The notes below the pieces were generated by a model, which worked only from the letters and a program-made list of their open reading frames with translations, ran no database searches and was not told the origin of the DNA. Source: JANQPX01 sp039197065 (GTDB lineage: Bacteria; Pseudomonadota; Alphaproteobacteria; Geminicoccales; Geminicoccaceae). Taken from it: a stretch of DNA of 64,000 bases. Every line of letters begins with the position of its first letter. Within the stretch, counting starts at the first letter, position 1. The stretch spans positions 1-64,000 of the forward strand of contig JBCCUL010000028.1 of the NCBI GenBank assembly GCA_039197065.1. Direction: 5' to 3'. Of this stretch, positions 39,334 through 48,778 are shown one piece after another. Both the position numbers and the translations under genes were made by a program.

Positions 39334-40959
39334 ATGGGAACTGACGTCGTTGCGCTTGATCGCTCCTTCGCCGGTGACCATTTAGGGGCCATGGCTCAAT
39401 CGATGGACGACTTGCCTTATAGGCTGATGGTAAAACCCGTCGAAGGTCATGTCGTGGCCTGGTCGGGTAACAACGTGATCGCAGCCAGTGACCATGCCCT
39501 GGTCATGCATGAGACGCGCCTGCCGCCCACGATCTATTTTCCGAAGGACGACATACGCGTTCTCGCCCCTGAGCCTTCGGCCCGGCGCACCTTTTGTCCG
39601 TTCAAGGGCACAGCCACATACTGGGACCTTCGCCTAAAGGGGCGCACCATCGCCGATGGCGCCTGGAGCTATGAGCGCACCCTCGAAGAAGCGCGCGATA
39701 TCGAGGGTTATATCGGCTTCTTTCCAGATGTCGTCGATCGCTATGACGGTCCGGATGACCTTCTTGAGCGCACCGACGACGGCCATGTCAGCGGCGCGCT
39801 GGTCGACTGGCTAATGCGTGAAGCCTGGCATTGCTCTGATGCGACCGCCCTGACCAGGGCACTTGGCCGGCGTTTTGTCGAAGACGGGATCGCGATCTCG
39901 AGGCTGAATGCCAGCATCTGGTCCCTCCATCCGCAGGAGGCAGGTGTGTCCTACATCTGGAGCAGGAGCACCGATACGGTCGAGACCATGCATGTCGTCT
40001 ATGATGAACTCGCGACAGACGCCTACCGCGACAGCCCGATCCGCCATGTTACCGAGGGGTTGGGCGGCGTCAGGCAGTCCCTGCTGACGGATGAGGCGGA
40101 GTTTCCCTTTCCGATCATGGCGGATCTCAAGGCGGAAGGTGGCACTGACTACGTCGCCATGCCGCTTCCCTTCTCCAACGGTCAGATCCACGTCATGACC
40201 ATGACGTCCGATCATCCCGAAGGTTTCACCACAGCCAATCTCGGTTTGGTGTTCGAGTGCTCCAACGTGATCAGCCGCTTCTACGAAGTGCTCGCCCAGC
40301 GCGCCAATGCCGTGGCGCTTTTGGAGACCTATCTGGGCGAAGGGACAGGCGCTCGCGTGCTTGGCGGCGAAATAAGGCGCGGCGACGGCGATGATATCGA
40401 CGCCGCCATCCTCTTCTGCGACCTGCGCGAATCGACGAAGTGGGACGCGCGTCTCGACAGGGACACTTATCTCGCTTTGCTCAACGCCTTCTTCGAGGCG
40501 GTGGTCGACGATGTCAAACAGAACCAGGGCGAAGTTCTGAAGTTCGTTGGGGACGGCGTGCTTGCCGTCTTCCCATCAGGGGGTGATGACGACGCTGCGC
40601 GCGCCAGAGCCCTTCGCGCCGCTTCCGGCATCGTCCAGCATGTCGAGACGCTGGCGCCTCCCGGCATCGACGAGACGATCGGCTGTACGGTCGGCATCGA
40701 CTTCGGACGCGTGACCTACGGCAATGTCGGCTCGAAGGACAGGCTTGATTTCACCGTGATCGGCAGGCCGGCCATCGTCGCAGCCCGTTTGAGCGACCTC
40801 GCGAAAGTGGAAGGTCATGTGATCCTTGCCACCGCCGATATCGCTGTTGTCGACGATGGCCGGCTCATACCTCTGGGCGAGCGATCACTTCACAATATCG
40901 CAGAGACCATCGGGATTTTCACGCCGGAGAGCGATGCTCAGGCTCCCGGGGTCTCATGA
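39334..40959 (+). CDS. DUF427 domain fused to a class III nucleotide cyclase
   Basis: 541 residues with three parts. Residues ~33-130 match DUF427 (VVAWSGNNVIAASDHALV, TYWDL, WSYE). Residues ~150-340 resemble the sensor-like N-terminal region found in rhizobial adenylate cyclases (ALVDWLMREAW, ISRLNASIWSLHP). Residues ~355-535 are a class III cyclase core. Metal-binding D363 and D407 and the adenine-selecting pair K403/D472 are visible, as is R485. The usual transition-state Asn in the G-x-x-V-N-x-x-x-R stretch is replaced: the sequence reads GRPAIVAARL, with Ile481. Activity may be low or altered. The start could also be ATG 39391 or 39403. Confidence 0.85.
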   Translation: MGTDVVALDRSFAGDHLGAMAQSMDDLPYRLMVKPVEGHVVAWSGNNVIAASDHALVMHETRLPPTIYFPKDDIRVLAPEPSARRTFCPFKGTATYWDLRLKGRTIADGAWSYERTLEEARDIEGYIGFFPDVVDRYDGPDDLLERTDDGHVSGALVDWLMREAWHCSDATALTRALGRRFVEDGIAISRLNASIWSLHPQEAGVSYIWSRSTDTVETMHVVYDELATDAYRDSPIRHVTEGLGGVRQSLLTDEAEFPFPIMADLKAEGGTDYVAMPLPFSNGQIHVMTMTSDHPEGFTTANLGLVFECSNVISRFYEVLAQRANAVALLETYLGEGTGARVLGGEIRRGDGDDIDAAILFCDLRESTKWDARLDRDTYLALLNAFFEAVVDDVKQNQGEVLKFVGDGVLAVFPSGGDDDAARARALRAASGIVQHVETLAPPGIDETIGCTVGIDFGRVTYGNVGSKDRLDFTVIGRPAIVAARLSDLAKVEGHVILATADIAVVDDGRLIPLGERSLHNIAETIGIFTPESDAQAPGVS

Positions 40960-41043
40960 ACCGGATCGTGATGGCCGCCTACGAGCATCAATTTTTAATG
41001 AAGATGATAAATGATCGAGTAAGTCGCCCCTGGACCATTGAGG

Positions 41044-43104
41044 TCAATTTGTGACGATTAAGGCATCGACCGCCACGGCCGTGTCGGTATTGACGGCGAT
41101 TGGGTTGATTTCGAGATCCGTCAAGATGTCGGCAAGATCCCAGGCCAGGTGGGAAAGCTTCGATGCGGCATCGCATAGGGCGCCCTTCACCAGGGCCTGG
41201 CTGCCGCGAAAGCCGTCCAGCGTTTTGGCCATGCGCAGCTCTTCGAGAGCGGCCAGGGCCTCGTCCGCGGTGAAAGGCGCCATGAGAAGGGCATGTTCGT
41301 CGATGAGATCGACCATGACGCCGCCAGGCGCCATGCGGATTGCCGGGCCGAAGCTTGGATCTATCACAGCGCCGAGAGTCCATTCGGCCTTTCTGTTGAT
41401 CATCTCGGCGACCAGGACGTCAGGCCCGAAGCGGCTGGTGAGATCAGCATAGGCTTTGGTTACCTGATCGATCGTTGCCAAGCCCAGATGGACGCCTGCC
41501 TGCTCGGTCTTGTGCGCAAGGCCGGGTTGGATGGCCTTTAGGACGAGTGGGAAGCCGATCCTGGAGGCTGCGGCGTGGGCTTCTGCTGGACTGGAGGCAA
41601 CATCGTGCGCTGGACAGACGATGCCGTAGTCGGTGAGGAGCGCATAGGCCTCGGGCTCGCTAATCCAGCGGCGACCACGGAGCTTCTCACGCCAGGCCTG
41701 GGCGCACGCCTCTGGATAGCGTTGCTTTCGAAATGGAGGAGTGGGTCCCCGTGCAAGCAGTGCGCGCATCGCGAGTACGGCTTCGCGCGTGCCTTTCAGG
41801 AGAGGCACGTTGCTGTCCGCGAGGCGCGCTGCGAGATCAGGATCGACGGTCATCGAATAGTTGCTGACCGCGATGATCGGCTTGTCCGTGGATGCCGCCG
41901 CTCGGCAAAGGGCGCGTTCATGGATTTCGTGCAAATAGTAGTCCTGACGCCAGTCGAGCACATAGAGGCCGGCTGCCGTCGCCGGATCAGCCATCATCGC
42001 GGTCATGGCGTCGGCGTAAGCCTGCTCGGCATTCTGGCCCGTGCTCCAGGCATCCAGCGGATTGTCGGGCTCGATGCCTGGCTCGGTCACCTCGTCGATC
42101 CTGCTCAGCGTGGCCTCCGACAACTTGGCAAAGGGAACGCCGAGATCGTCAGCGAGATCAGCCAGCAACTCGCGTTCTCCGCCGGAATCATGAATCGAGA
42201 CGATGCCGCTTCCCCGGACCCGCCGGTCCTGAGCGAAGACTTGTAGCGTTGCTGCTAGCTCATCGACCGTGTCGACCATGTGCCCGCCGAGACGCAGCAC
42301 CAAAGCCCGAAATACAGCATCGTCGCCGACCAGCGCGCCGGTGTGCGACACCGCCATGCGCGCTGCAGCCTCTGATCTTCCGACTTTCAGGATGACGACG
42401 GGAATGTCGCGCTCTGCCGCCCCCTCCATCGCTGCGATGAAACTGTCGGGATCGCGCACCGTTTCAAGAAACATCCCGACAGTCCTGGTCTCAGGTTGGC
42501 GCAGCATCCAGACGAGGTAATCGGCGGCGGTCAACGCCGATTCGGACCCGGTGCTCACCAGCTGGCTGAACCGGAGCCGCCGATCGTTGTGAGCAAGCGC
42601 GCCCATGATCGAGCCCGACTGGGTGATCAACCCGACGCCGCCGGGCGCAAGATCCAGCGGCACGGGGAATGGCGTCAGACGAAGGCCGTTCGTGATGTTA
42701 TGCAGGCCCATACTGTTGGGGCCACATAGAATTGCACCGGCTTCCCTGACCATGGCGCCGATGCGGTCACGAAGCCTGCGGTCCGGCAGTTCGGCGAAGA
42801 GGGTGAGCGCCCCTGCCCCTATGGCCAGGGCTTCGGCCACCGCCTTCTCGACGCTGTCATTGGCGACCGACAGGACGACATGGTCGGGCGGTTCCGGCAA
42901 GTCGGCGAGGGACGAAAAAACCTTCCGGCCCGAGATGCTCTCGGCGCGAGCATTTACGGGATAGATCGAACCGGAGAAGCCGCCATCCACGCAATTGTCG
43001 AGCAGCGCCCGGCCATAAGCGTTCGGTTTCTCCGATGCGCCGACCAGGACAACGTTTTCGGGGTTGAACAAAGCCTCCAGAGAAGGCCTCGGCGGCTCCG
43101 GCAT
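41044..43104 (-). CDS. ADP-forming acyl-CoA synthetase (acetate-CoA ligase family)
   Basis: A 686-residue NDP-forming acyl-CoA synthetase. Order: CoA-binding domain (VVLVGASEKPNAYGRALLDN near the N-terminus), succinyl-CoA-ligase-like domains with the phosphohistidine loop AVSHTGALVGDD, and a C-terminal ATP-grasp domain starting near LLTDYGIVCP with FPLVLKAIQPGLAHKTEQ. It makes an acyl-CoA from a free acid, ATP and CoA. It is the last gene of the long operon beginning at 51301, only three bases after the enolase-superfamily gene, so its acid substrate is probably the product of the preceding enzymes. Confidence 0.9.
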   Translation of the reverse strand: MPEPPRPSLEALFNPENVVLVGASEKPNAYGRALLDNCVDGGFSGSIYPVNARAESISGRKVFSSLADLPEPPDHVVLSVANDSVEKAVAEALAIGAGALTLFAELPDRRLRDRIGAMVREAGAILCGPNSMGLHNITNGLRLTPFPVPLDLAPGGVGLITQSGSIMGALAHNDRRLRFSQLVSTGSESALTAADYLVWMLRQPETRTVGMFLETVRDPDSFIAAMEGAAERDIPVVILKVGRSEAAARMAVSHTGALVGDDAVFRALVLRLGGHMVDTVDELAATLQVFAQDRRVRGSGIVSIHDSGGERELLADLADDLGVPFAKLSEATLSRIDEVTEPGIEPDNPLDAWSTGQNAEQAYADAMTAMMADPATAAGLYVLDWRQDYYLHEIHERALCRAAASTDKPIIAVSNYSMTVDPDLAARLADSNVPLLKGTREAVLAMRALLARGPTPPFRKQRYPEACAQAWREKLRGRRWISEPEAYALLTDYGIVCPAHDVASSPAEAHAAASRIGFPLVLKAIQPGLAHKTEQAGVHLGLATIDQVTKAYADLTSRFGPDVLVAEMINRKAEWTLGAVIDPSFGPAIRMAPGGVMVDLIDEHALLMAPFTADEALAALEELRMAKTLDGFRGSQALVKGALCDAASKLSHLAWDLADILTDLEINPIAVNTDTAVAVDALIVTN

Positions 43105-43107
43105 AGC

Positions 43108-44217
43108 TCAGATCGATCCGACCTCCGATGACTGATAGTGGGCCTTCGCCAGCCATTCAGGTGCGATCTCGACACCCCAGCCGGGTCGTTCCTGGACGAT
43201 GGCGTGGCCATCCTCGATCGTGTAGGGGTCCTCGACGAATAGCCCATCCTGCCAGGGGTAGTAGTCGGCACCCTCGATCGAGAACTCCAGATACTTCCCG
43301 CCATTCGGGATGGCGCGCAGCAGATGCATGGTGAAGAGGGTCACCAGCGAAAGATTGGCGCAGTGGGGCGTGACCGGGAGACCGGCGGCTTCGGCCATGC
43401 GGCAGATGCGAAGCGTGCGAGCGATGCCGCCTAGATAACAGATGTCCGGCTGCACGATGTCGACCGCACGCATATCGATCATCCGTTTCCAGATGGTGAG
43501 GTCGCAATCCTGCTCGCCGCCGGTCACGTCGATGGAGAGCCTATTCGTCACCTCCTTGGTCTGTTCCAGCTCCCAATAGGGACAGGGTTCCTCGAAGTGG
43601 CCGTAGCCATGATCTTCCAGCATCCGGCCGACCTCGATGGCGCGCTTGGGTCCGTAACAGGAGTTGGCGTCGATCAAGAGGTCCGCATCGTGCCCAAGCG
43701 CTTGGCGCATGGTCGGGATGATCTCCTCGGTCCGCCCCGGCCACTCATCCTTTCCCCGTCCGACCTCGGCGCCAGCGCGCACCTTGAAGGCGGTGAAGCC
43801 CTTGTCGATGGCGAGCTTCGAAAGGCGCGCCGCTTCGTCATTCGGCGTGATGTCCCGCTTCATCGAGGAGGCATAAGCACGGACTTTGCCGGCACTGCCG
43901 CCCAGCAAGGCGGCCACCGGCTGGCCCGCGCGCTTGGCGCGCAAGTCCCAGATCGCCGTGTCGAAGCCGGTAAGCGCGCGCCGCAGATAGGAGCCCGGAA
44001 ATTTATGCTCGCGTTCGGCGACCAGATCCAGGAGACCGTCGAGGTCAGTCGTATCCTGTCCCAGCACCCAGGGAGCGACCTGACGATGGAGCACCTGGCA
44101 GGTGATGTCGGCGTTGTAGGTCGAGACCTGCCCCCAGCCCTCGGCCCCATCCTGATCGGTGATGCGGACAAAGCCAACGAATTCGTTGCAAAAGCTCTCG
44201 ATGCGGATCGGAATCAT
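43108..44217 (-). CDS. Enolase-superfamily (mandelate racemase/muconate lactonizing) enzyme
   Basis: A 369-residue enzyme with the N-terminal capping domain and C-terminal barrel of the enolase superfamily. The first base motif is AFKVRAG, and the metal ligands lie in LIDANSCYG, FEEPCPYWE and TGGEQD. A conserved Asp follows in VQPDICYLGG and a candidate second-base His in VTPHCANLS. These fit a racemase or acid-sugar dehydratase of the mandelate racemase type. Substrate not recognisable; position between a GMC oxidoreductase and an acyl-CoA synthetase suggests a hydroxy-acid intermediate. The frame starts ten bases after the GMC stop. Confidence 0.88.
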   Translation of the reverse strand: MIPIRIESFCNEFVGFVRITDQDGAEGWGQVSTYNADITCQVLHRQVAPWVLGQDTTDLDGLLDLVAEREHKFPGSYLRRALTGFDTAIWDLRAKRAGQPVAALLGGSAGKVRAYASSMKRDITPNDEAARLSKLAIDKGFTAFKVRAGAEVGRGKDEWPGRTEEIIPTMRQALGHDADLLIDANSCYGPKRAIEVGRMLEDHGYGHFEEPCPYWELEQTKEVTNRLSIDVTGGEQDCDLTIWKRMIDMRAVDIVQPDICYLGGIARTLRICRMAEAAGLPVTPHCANLSLVTLFTMHLLRAIPNGGKYLEFSIEGADYYPWQDGLFVEDPYTIEDGHAIVQERPGWGVEIAPEWLAKAHYQSSEVGSI

Positions 44218-44227
44218 CGGCTAGCCC

Positions 44228-45865
44228 CTATCGACCATCGTCTTCGAGAATGAGATCGGCCGCTTTCTCCCCGACCATGATGGAGGGCGCATTGGTGTTG
44301 CCCGAAGGGATGATCGGAAAGATCGAGGCATCGGCAATGCGCAGCCCGCCTAGACCATGGACCCTGAGTTTCGGATCGACGACGCTCCTCGCCGGATCGC
44401 TCCCCATCCGGCAGGTGCTGCAGGGGTGGAAAACCGTCCAGGCTTGCTCACGCACATAAGCCGTAAGGTCCTCGTCCGAAACGGCATCGAGGCCAGGCCG
44501 GAGCTCGGCATCGATGACGGCATCGAAGGCCGGCGTCTCGGCGATGCGGCGCGCCAAACGAACACCGTCGATCATGGCTTGGCGATCATCTTCCGTTGCG
44601 AGGTAGTTCGGGTGGATGGCCGGAGCGTCAAAAGGATCAGGCGTGCGGATCTCGAGATGGCCGCGGCTGCTGGGCCGGCAGGGATTGCTGCCCAGGAGAA
44701 AACCGGGGAAAGGATCGGGCTTCATCAACGGGCGCTTGCCCGCAGGCGCGCGCATATAGCTGAGCGGCGAAAAATAAAGCTGCAGATCCGGCCGTCCCGC
44801 TCCCGGCCGCATGCGCACGAAGCCGCCACCTTGGTTGACGCTCAGGCTAAGCGGGCCGGATCGCTTGAAAATATAGGCAAGCCCAGCCTGGATTCGGCCG
44901 AGCCAGGGACCAAGCGACTGATTGAGCGTCGGCACGCGGGCTCGATAGAGATTGTCGATGCCCAGATGATCCTGAAGATTGCGCCCAACCTCGGGCGCAT
45001 CATGGACGACATCGAGGCCTTTGTCTTTGAGCAACGCTGCCGGTCCAATCCCGGATAGCTGCAGGATCTGCGGGCTGTTGATCGCCCCTCCAGCAAGGAT
45101 CACCTCTTGCCGCGCGAGCGCCGTCAGGTCCCGCCCGTTTTGTCGATAGGCAACGCCTTTGACTTCGCGCCCGTCGATCACGAGGCAGGTGACCTGGGCA
45201 TGCAGAGCGACCTCGAGATTCGCACGCTTTTGCGCGGGCCTGAGATAGCAGGCCGCCGTCGACGCGCGGACGCCGCGGCGCGTGGTCAGCTGATAGACGG
45301 CGGCCCCCTCCATCGACTGGCCGTTATAGTCGGGATTGGTCGGTATGCCGGCTTCTGCGGCCGCCTGGAGATAGGTCCTGCAGAGCGGATGAACCTCCTC
45401 AGAAATGTCCGTGACCGATAGGGGACCGCCGGTCCCGCGATGGTCGTCCGCACCGCCGGACCAATCCTCCATCCGCTTGAAGATCGGCGCGATGTCGCGC
45501 CACGCCCACCCCGGGGCGTCCAGCGCCCAATCGTCATAGTCCTCGGGATGACCGCGCACATAGACCATGGCGTTGATCGCGCTCGAACCGCCGATGACTT
45601 TGCCGCGCGGCCAGTAGCTCTTCCGTCCGCCAAGGCCTTCGACCGGCTCGGTCTCGTATTTCCAATTGAGCTTTGGGTGATAATAAGTCTTGCCATAGCC
45701 GATCGGCATCCGCACCCAGGGGTTAAGATCCGAGCCGCCGGCTTCGAGGACCAGGACGCGTCTTTTCCCGTCGGCGCTCAGCCGGTTGGCGAGGACAGCG
45801 CCTGCTGATCCGGCACCGATGATGATGATGTCGAATGACGGAGCATCCGCCATGCCCACGCTCAT
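44228..45865 (-). CDS. GMC-family FAD oxidoreductase (choline dehydrogenase-like)
   Basis: A 545-residue flavoprotein alcohol dehydrogenase/oxidase. The FAD motif is IIIGAGSAGAVLANRLS (residues ~14-30), GMC signature 1 is PRGKVIGGSSAINAMVYVRG and signature 2 AGGAINSPQILQLSGIGP. The C-terminal catalytic His region reads TVFHPCSTCRMG and later SGNTNAPSIM. It probably oxidises an alcohol imported by the adjacent ABC system. The ATG overlaps the stop of the upstream permease (ATGA). Confidence 0.92.
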   Translation of the reverse strand: MSVGMADAPSFDIIIIGAGSAGAVLANRLSADGKRRVLVLEAGGSDLNPWVRMPIGYGKTYYHPKLNWKYETEPVEGLGGRKSYWPRGKVIGGSSAINAMVYVRGHPEDYDDWALDAPGWAWRDIAPIFKRMEDWSGGADDHRGTGGPLSVTDISEEVHPLCRTYLQAAAEAGIPTNPDYNGQSMEGAAVYQLTTRRGVRASTAACYLRPAQKRANLEVALHAQVTCLVIDGREVKGVAYRQNGRDLTALARQEVILAGGAINSPQILQLSGIGPAALLKDKGLDVVHDAPEVGRNLQDHLGIDNLYRARVPTLNQSLGPWLGRIQAGLAYIFKRSGPLSLSVNQGGGFVRMRPGAGRPDLQLYFSPLSYMRAPAGKRPLMKPDPFPGFLLGSNPCRPSSRGHLEIRTPDPFDAPAIHPNYLATEDDRQAMIDGVRLARRIAETPAFDAVIDAELRPGLDAVSDEDLTAYVREQAWTVFHPCSTCRMGSDPARSVVDPKLRVHGLGGLRIADASIFPIIPSGNTNAPSIMVGEKAADLILEDDGR

Positions 45866-46686
45866 GACTTGTCTTTTTCCTTGCCGAAGAGCTGGGCCAG
45901 GATCATCAGGCCGGAGGTGATCAGGATCATGATGGTCGAGATCGAGGCAATGGTCGGATCGATCTGGTCACGGAGCGCGTTGAACATGTTGCGGGTGAGC
46001 GTCGCGTTGTCCCCGCCCGAGATGAACATGGCGACCACCACCTCGTCGAACGACGTCAGGAACGCCAGGAGCGCTGCCGTGATCACGGAGAAGCGGATCT
46101 GCGGCAGCGTCACCGTCAGGAACGCGCGCGCCCTGGATGCGCCGAGGCTGCGCGCCGCCAGCTCCTGGTTCATGTCATAGCTCTTCAGGCCGGAAGCGGT
46201 AACGATCAGCACCAGGGGCAAGGCCAGCATCGAATGGGCGAGGACCAGGCCGGTCAGGGTGTAGAGAATGCTGAGCTTCACATAGACGTAGAAGGCGCCG
46301 ATCGCGATCAGGATCAGGGGCACGATCATCGGCGTGATCAAAAGCGCGAAGATGAAGCGGCCGATGCGCATTTCCGAAGCATGCAGCCCGTAGGCGGCGA
46401 GCACGCCGATTGGCGTGGCCAATAGCATTGTGAGGAGGGCTGCGGATAGCGAGGTTGCGGTCGCCGACATCCATTCCGACGAGCCGAAATAGTGGCCATA
46501 CCAGCGGGTCGACCAGACCTCCGGCGGGAACTCCAGATATTGGCTGTCCGAAAAGGACATCGGCATGACCACCAGCGTCGGCGCCACCAGCCAGATCATG
46601 ATCAGCACCGAAATGAGGTAAAGCCAGAGCCGCTGACCATGGCTGATCTGGGTCTCGGAGGCGGGGCTCTTCAGCCAGCCGAGCAT
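45862..46686 (-). CDS. ABC permease, PotC type
   Basis: A 274-residue inner-membrane permease of the spermidine/putrescine PotC class, with six hydrophobic segments and the EAA loop (ELAARSLGASRARAFLTVTLPQI region). The true start is ATG 46686, which shares a base with the stop of the upstream permease; the longer frame to 47127 is antisense-like read-through of that gene. It pairs with the PotB-type permease and the ATPase at 47600. Confidence 0.92.
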   Translation of the reverse strand: MLGWLKSPASETQISHGQRLWLYLISVLIMIWLVAPTLVVMPMSFSDSQYLEFPPEVWSTRWYGHYFGSSEWMSATATSLSAALLTMLLATPIGVLAAYGLHASEMRIGRFIFALLITPMIVPLILIAIGAFYVYVKLSILYTLTGLVLAHSMLALPLVLIVTASGLKSYDMNQELAARSLGASRARAFLTVTLPQIRFSVITAALLAFLTSFDEVVVAMFISGGDNATLTRNMFNALRDQIDPTIASISTIMILITSGLMILAQLFGKEKDKS

Positions 46687-47603
46687 CAGTGACCGCCTCC
46701 CGAAAAATTCTCCAGCTTCAAGAAGCGGGACGCGATCCAGAGGATGATCATGGTGAGCAGGAGAAGAACGACGCCGAGCGCGCTCGCAGCACCCCAATTT
46801 ACGAACAGCTCGATATTGGAGGCGATCTTCATCGACACCATGATCACCTTGCCACCGCCGAGGACGGCAGGCGTCACGAAAAAGCCGAGACAGAGCACGA
46901 AGACGATGAGCGCGCCCGCGAACAAACCCGGCACCGACTGCGGAAAGAAGACGGTCCAGAAGGCGCGGGTCGGCCCAGCACCCAGATTGGCGGCCGCGCG
47001 CAGATAGTTCCGATCGATCGCCTTCATCGATGCGTAGGCGGGCAGGATGAGGAAGGGCAGCATGATGTGAACCATGCCGATCAGCGTGCCGGTCATGTTG
47101 TGCACGAATTTCACCGGCTCGTCCCAAAGGCCGATGCCGATCGCCCAGTCATTGACGAGGCCGCGCTTCTGCAAAAGCACCAGCCAGGCATAGGTACGCA
47201 CCAAAAGGGACGTCCAGAATGGCAGGAGCACGGTGATCAGACAGAGATTGGCGATGCGGTTCGGCAGCTGGGAGAGGAAATAGGCGAAGGGATAGCCGAT
47301 CAGGATGCAAAGGCCTGTCGTCAAGAGGCTGACGATGAAGGTGGTCTGGAAGATGCGGATATAGGATTTCCGCTCGATCATGCGCGCATAGTTTTCAAGC
47401 GAGAACGAGCCGTCAGCGCCGATGAAGGAAAGATAAAAGAGCCAGCTCACAGGGATCACGAGGATCACCAGGACGAGCAGGACGGCGGGCGAGCAAAGGC
47501 CGAAGAGGGCCAAGCGTTCCCTAAAAGCATCCTGCTTCAGCCCTTCCGCATTCGCTGTGCTCGCCGGAGCAGACACCGGTGTCGAAAGGGCGAAGTCGGT
47601 CAT
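46686..47603 (-). CDS. ABC permease, PotB type
   Basis: A 305-residue PotB-class permease. A short cytoplasmic N-terminus (about 30 residues) is followed by six membrane segments and the loop YLRAAANLGAGPTRAFWTVF that docks to the ATPase. Stop/start overlaps on both sides (47600-47603 and 46686-46688) show tight co-translation with the ATPase and PotC-type genes. Confidence 0.92.
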   Translation of the reverse strand: MTDFALSTPVSAPASTANAEGLKQDAFRERLALFGLCSPAVLLVLVILVIPVSWLFYLSFIGADGSFSLENYARMIERKSYIRIFQTTFIVSLLTTGLCILIGYPFAYFLSQLPNRIANLCLITVLLPFWTSLLVRTYAWLVLLQKRGLVNDWAIGIGLWDEPVKFVHNMTGTLIGMVHIMLPFLILPAYASMKAIDRNYLRAAANLGAGPTRAFWTVFFPQSVPGLFAGALIVFVLCLGFFVTPAVLGGGKVIMVSMKIASNIELFVNWGAASALGVVLLLLTMIILWIASRFLKLENFSGGGH

Positions 47604-48706
47604 GCCGGATCGTCGCCAGCAGGAATGATCACCGTGTCGCGCGCATGCAGGCCGAGCGTGATGCCGTCACCGGCTTTCGGCAGCACGCCGAGCGTGTCCC
47701 GACGCACCACGTCACGGAGGCTAAGCACGGTGCCGTCCTCAAGGCGGGCATAGAGCAGGAAACTGTCGCCCTGATAGACGACATCCTCGACGGAGGCGGG
47801 GAAGCGGTTGATGTCGGGGCTGGCCTCGCCGTTGACCAGCTGCAACCGCTCCGGGCGCAGCATGACCAGGAGCTGATCGCTACCGCCAGGGGCGTCCTCG
47901 ACCGCAAGCCTGCGGCCGGCATAGGTGATGCTCTCGCCGTCACGCACCGCCGGCAGGAAGGCCGACTCGCCGATGAAGTCGGCGACGAAGCGGTTGGCGG
48001 GATGATCGTAGATCTCGATCGGCGTGCCCAGCTGCATGACCCTGCCGTGGTTGATCACGGCAATGCGGTCGGACATGGTCAGCGCTTCCCGCTGATCATG
48101 GGTGACATAGACCGTGGTCAGGCCGAGCTTCTCGTGCAGATGGCGAAGCTCGATCTGCATGCGATCGCGCAGCTTCTTGTCCAGCGCCGACAAGGGCTCG
48201 TCCATCAGGAGAATGCGCGGCTCGAACACTATGGCGCGCGCAAGCGCAACCCGCTGCTTCTGGCCACCGGAGAGCTGGCCGATCCGCCGGTCGCCATAGC
48301 TGCCGAGCTGCACGGTCTCAAGCGCACCCTCGACGCGCGGCGCAATCTCGCTTGGCGGCACGCGCCGGATCTTCAAGGGATAGGCGATATTCTCCGCGAC
48401 GGACATATGCGGGAACAGCGCATAATTTTGAAACACCATGCCGACGCCGCGTTTGTGCGGCGGCGTTCGGATGACCTCGGCCTCGCCGAATTTCAGACTG
48501 CCATGATCCGGCCGGGTGAAGCCGGCGAGCACCATCAAGAGCGTGGTCTTGCCCGAGCCCGACGGGCCGAGCAGGGTCAGAAACTCCCCGCTTTTGACAT
48601 CGAGATCGACCGCGTCCAGCGCATGCACGGCGCCATAGGTCTTGGTCATGTCCCGAATGGTGATCGGCAGCGCCATGCCCGTGTCGTCTAAGACTTGCTC
48701 GCCCAA
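47600..48706 (-). CDS. ABC ATP-binding protein, PotA type
   Basis: About 368 residues, full PotA length with a C-terminal TOBE domain. Walker A GPSGSGKTT, signature LSGGQKQRVALARA, Walker B ILLMDEPLSALD and H-loop VTHDQREALTM are present. It energises the import of the polyamine-like substrate delivered by the protein at 48779. The start is ambiguous: TTG 48706 has GAGGA seven bases upstream, GTG 48727 gives a longer form and ATG 48676 a shorter one. The core homology begins MALPITIRDMTKTYG. Confidence 0.9.
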   Translation of the reverse strand: MGEQVLDDTGMALPITIRDMTKTYGAVHALDAVDLDVKSGEFLTLLGPSGSGKTTLLMVLAGFTRPDHGSLKFGEAEVIRTPPHKRGVGMVFQNYALFPHMSVAENIAYPLKIRRVPPSEIAPRVEGALETVQLGSYGDRRIGQLSGGQKQRVALARAIVFEPRILLMDEPLSALDKKLRDRMQIELRHLHEKLGLTTVYVTHDQREALTMSDRIAVINHGRVMQLGTPIEIYDHPANRFVADFIGESAFLPAVRDGESITYAGRRLAVEDAPGGSDQLLVMLRPERLQLVNGEASPDINRFPASVEDVVYQGDSFLLYARLEDGTVLSLRDVVRRDTLGVLPKAGDGITLGLHARDTVIIPAGDDPA

Positions 48707-48778
48707 GCGTTCTTCCTCGTTGGTCACGCTAGGGGCGAGGAGCCGACCTTTCGATCATGCCCCTCGCCCAGCAAACGG

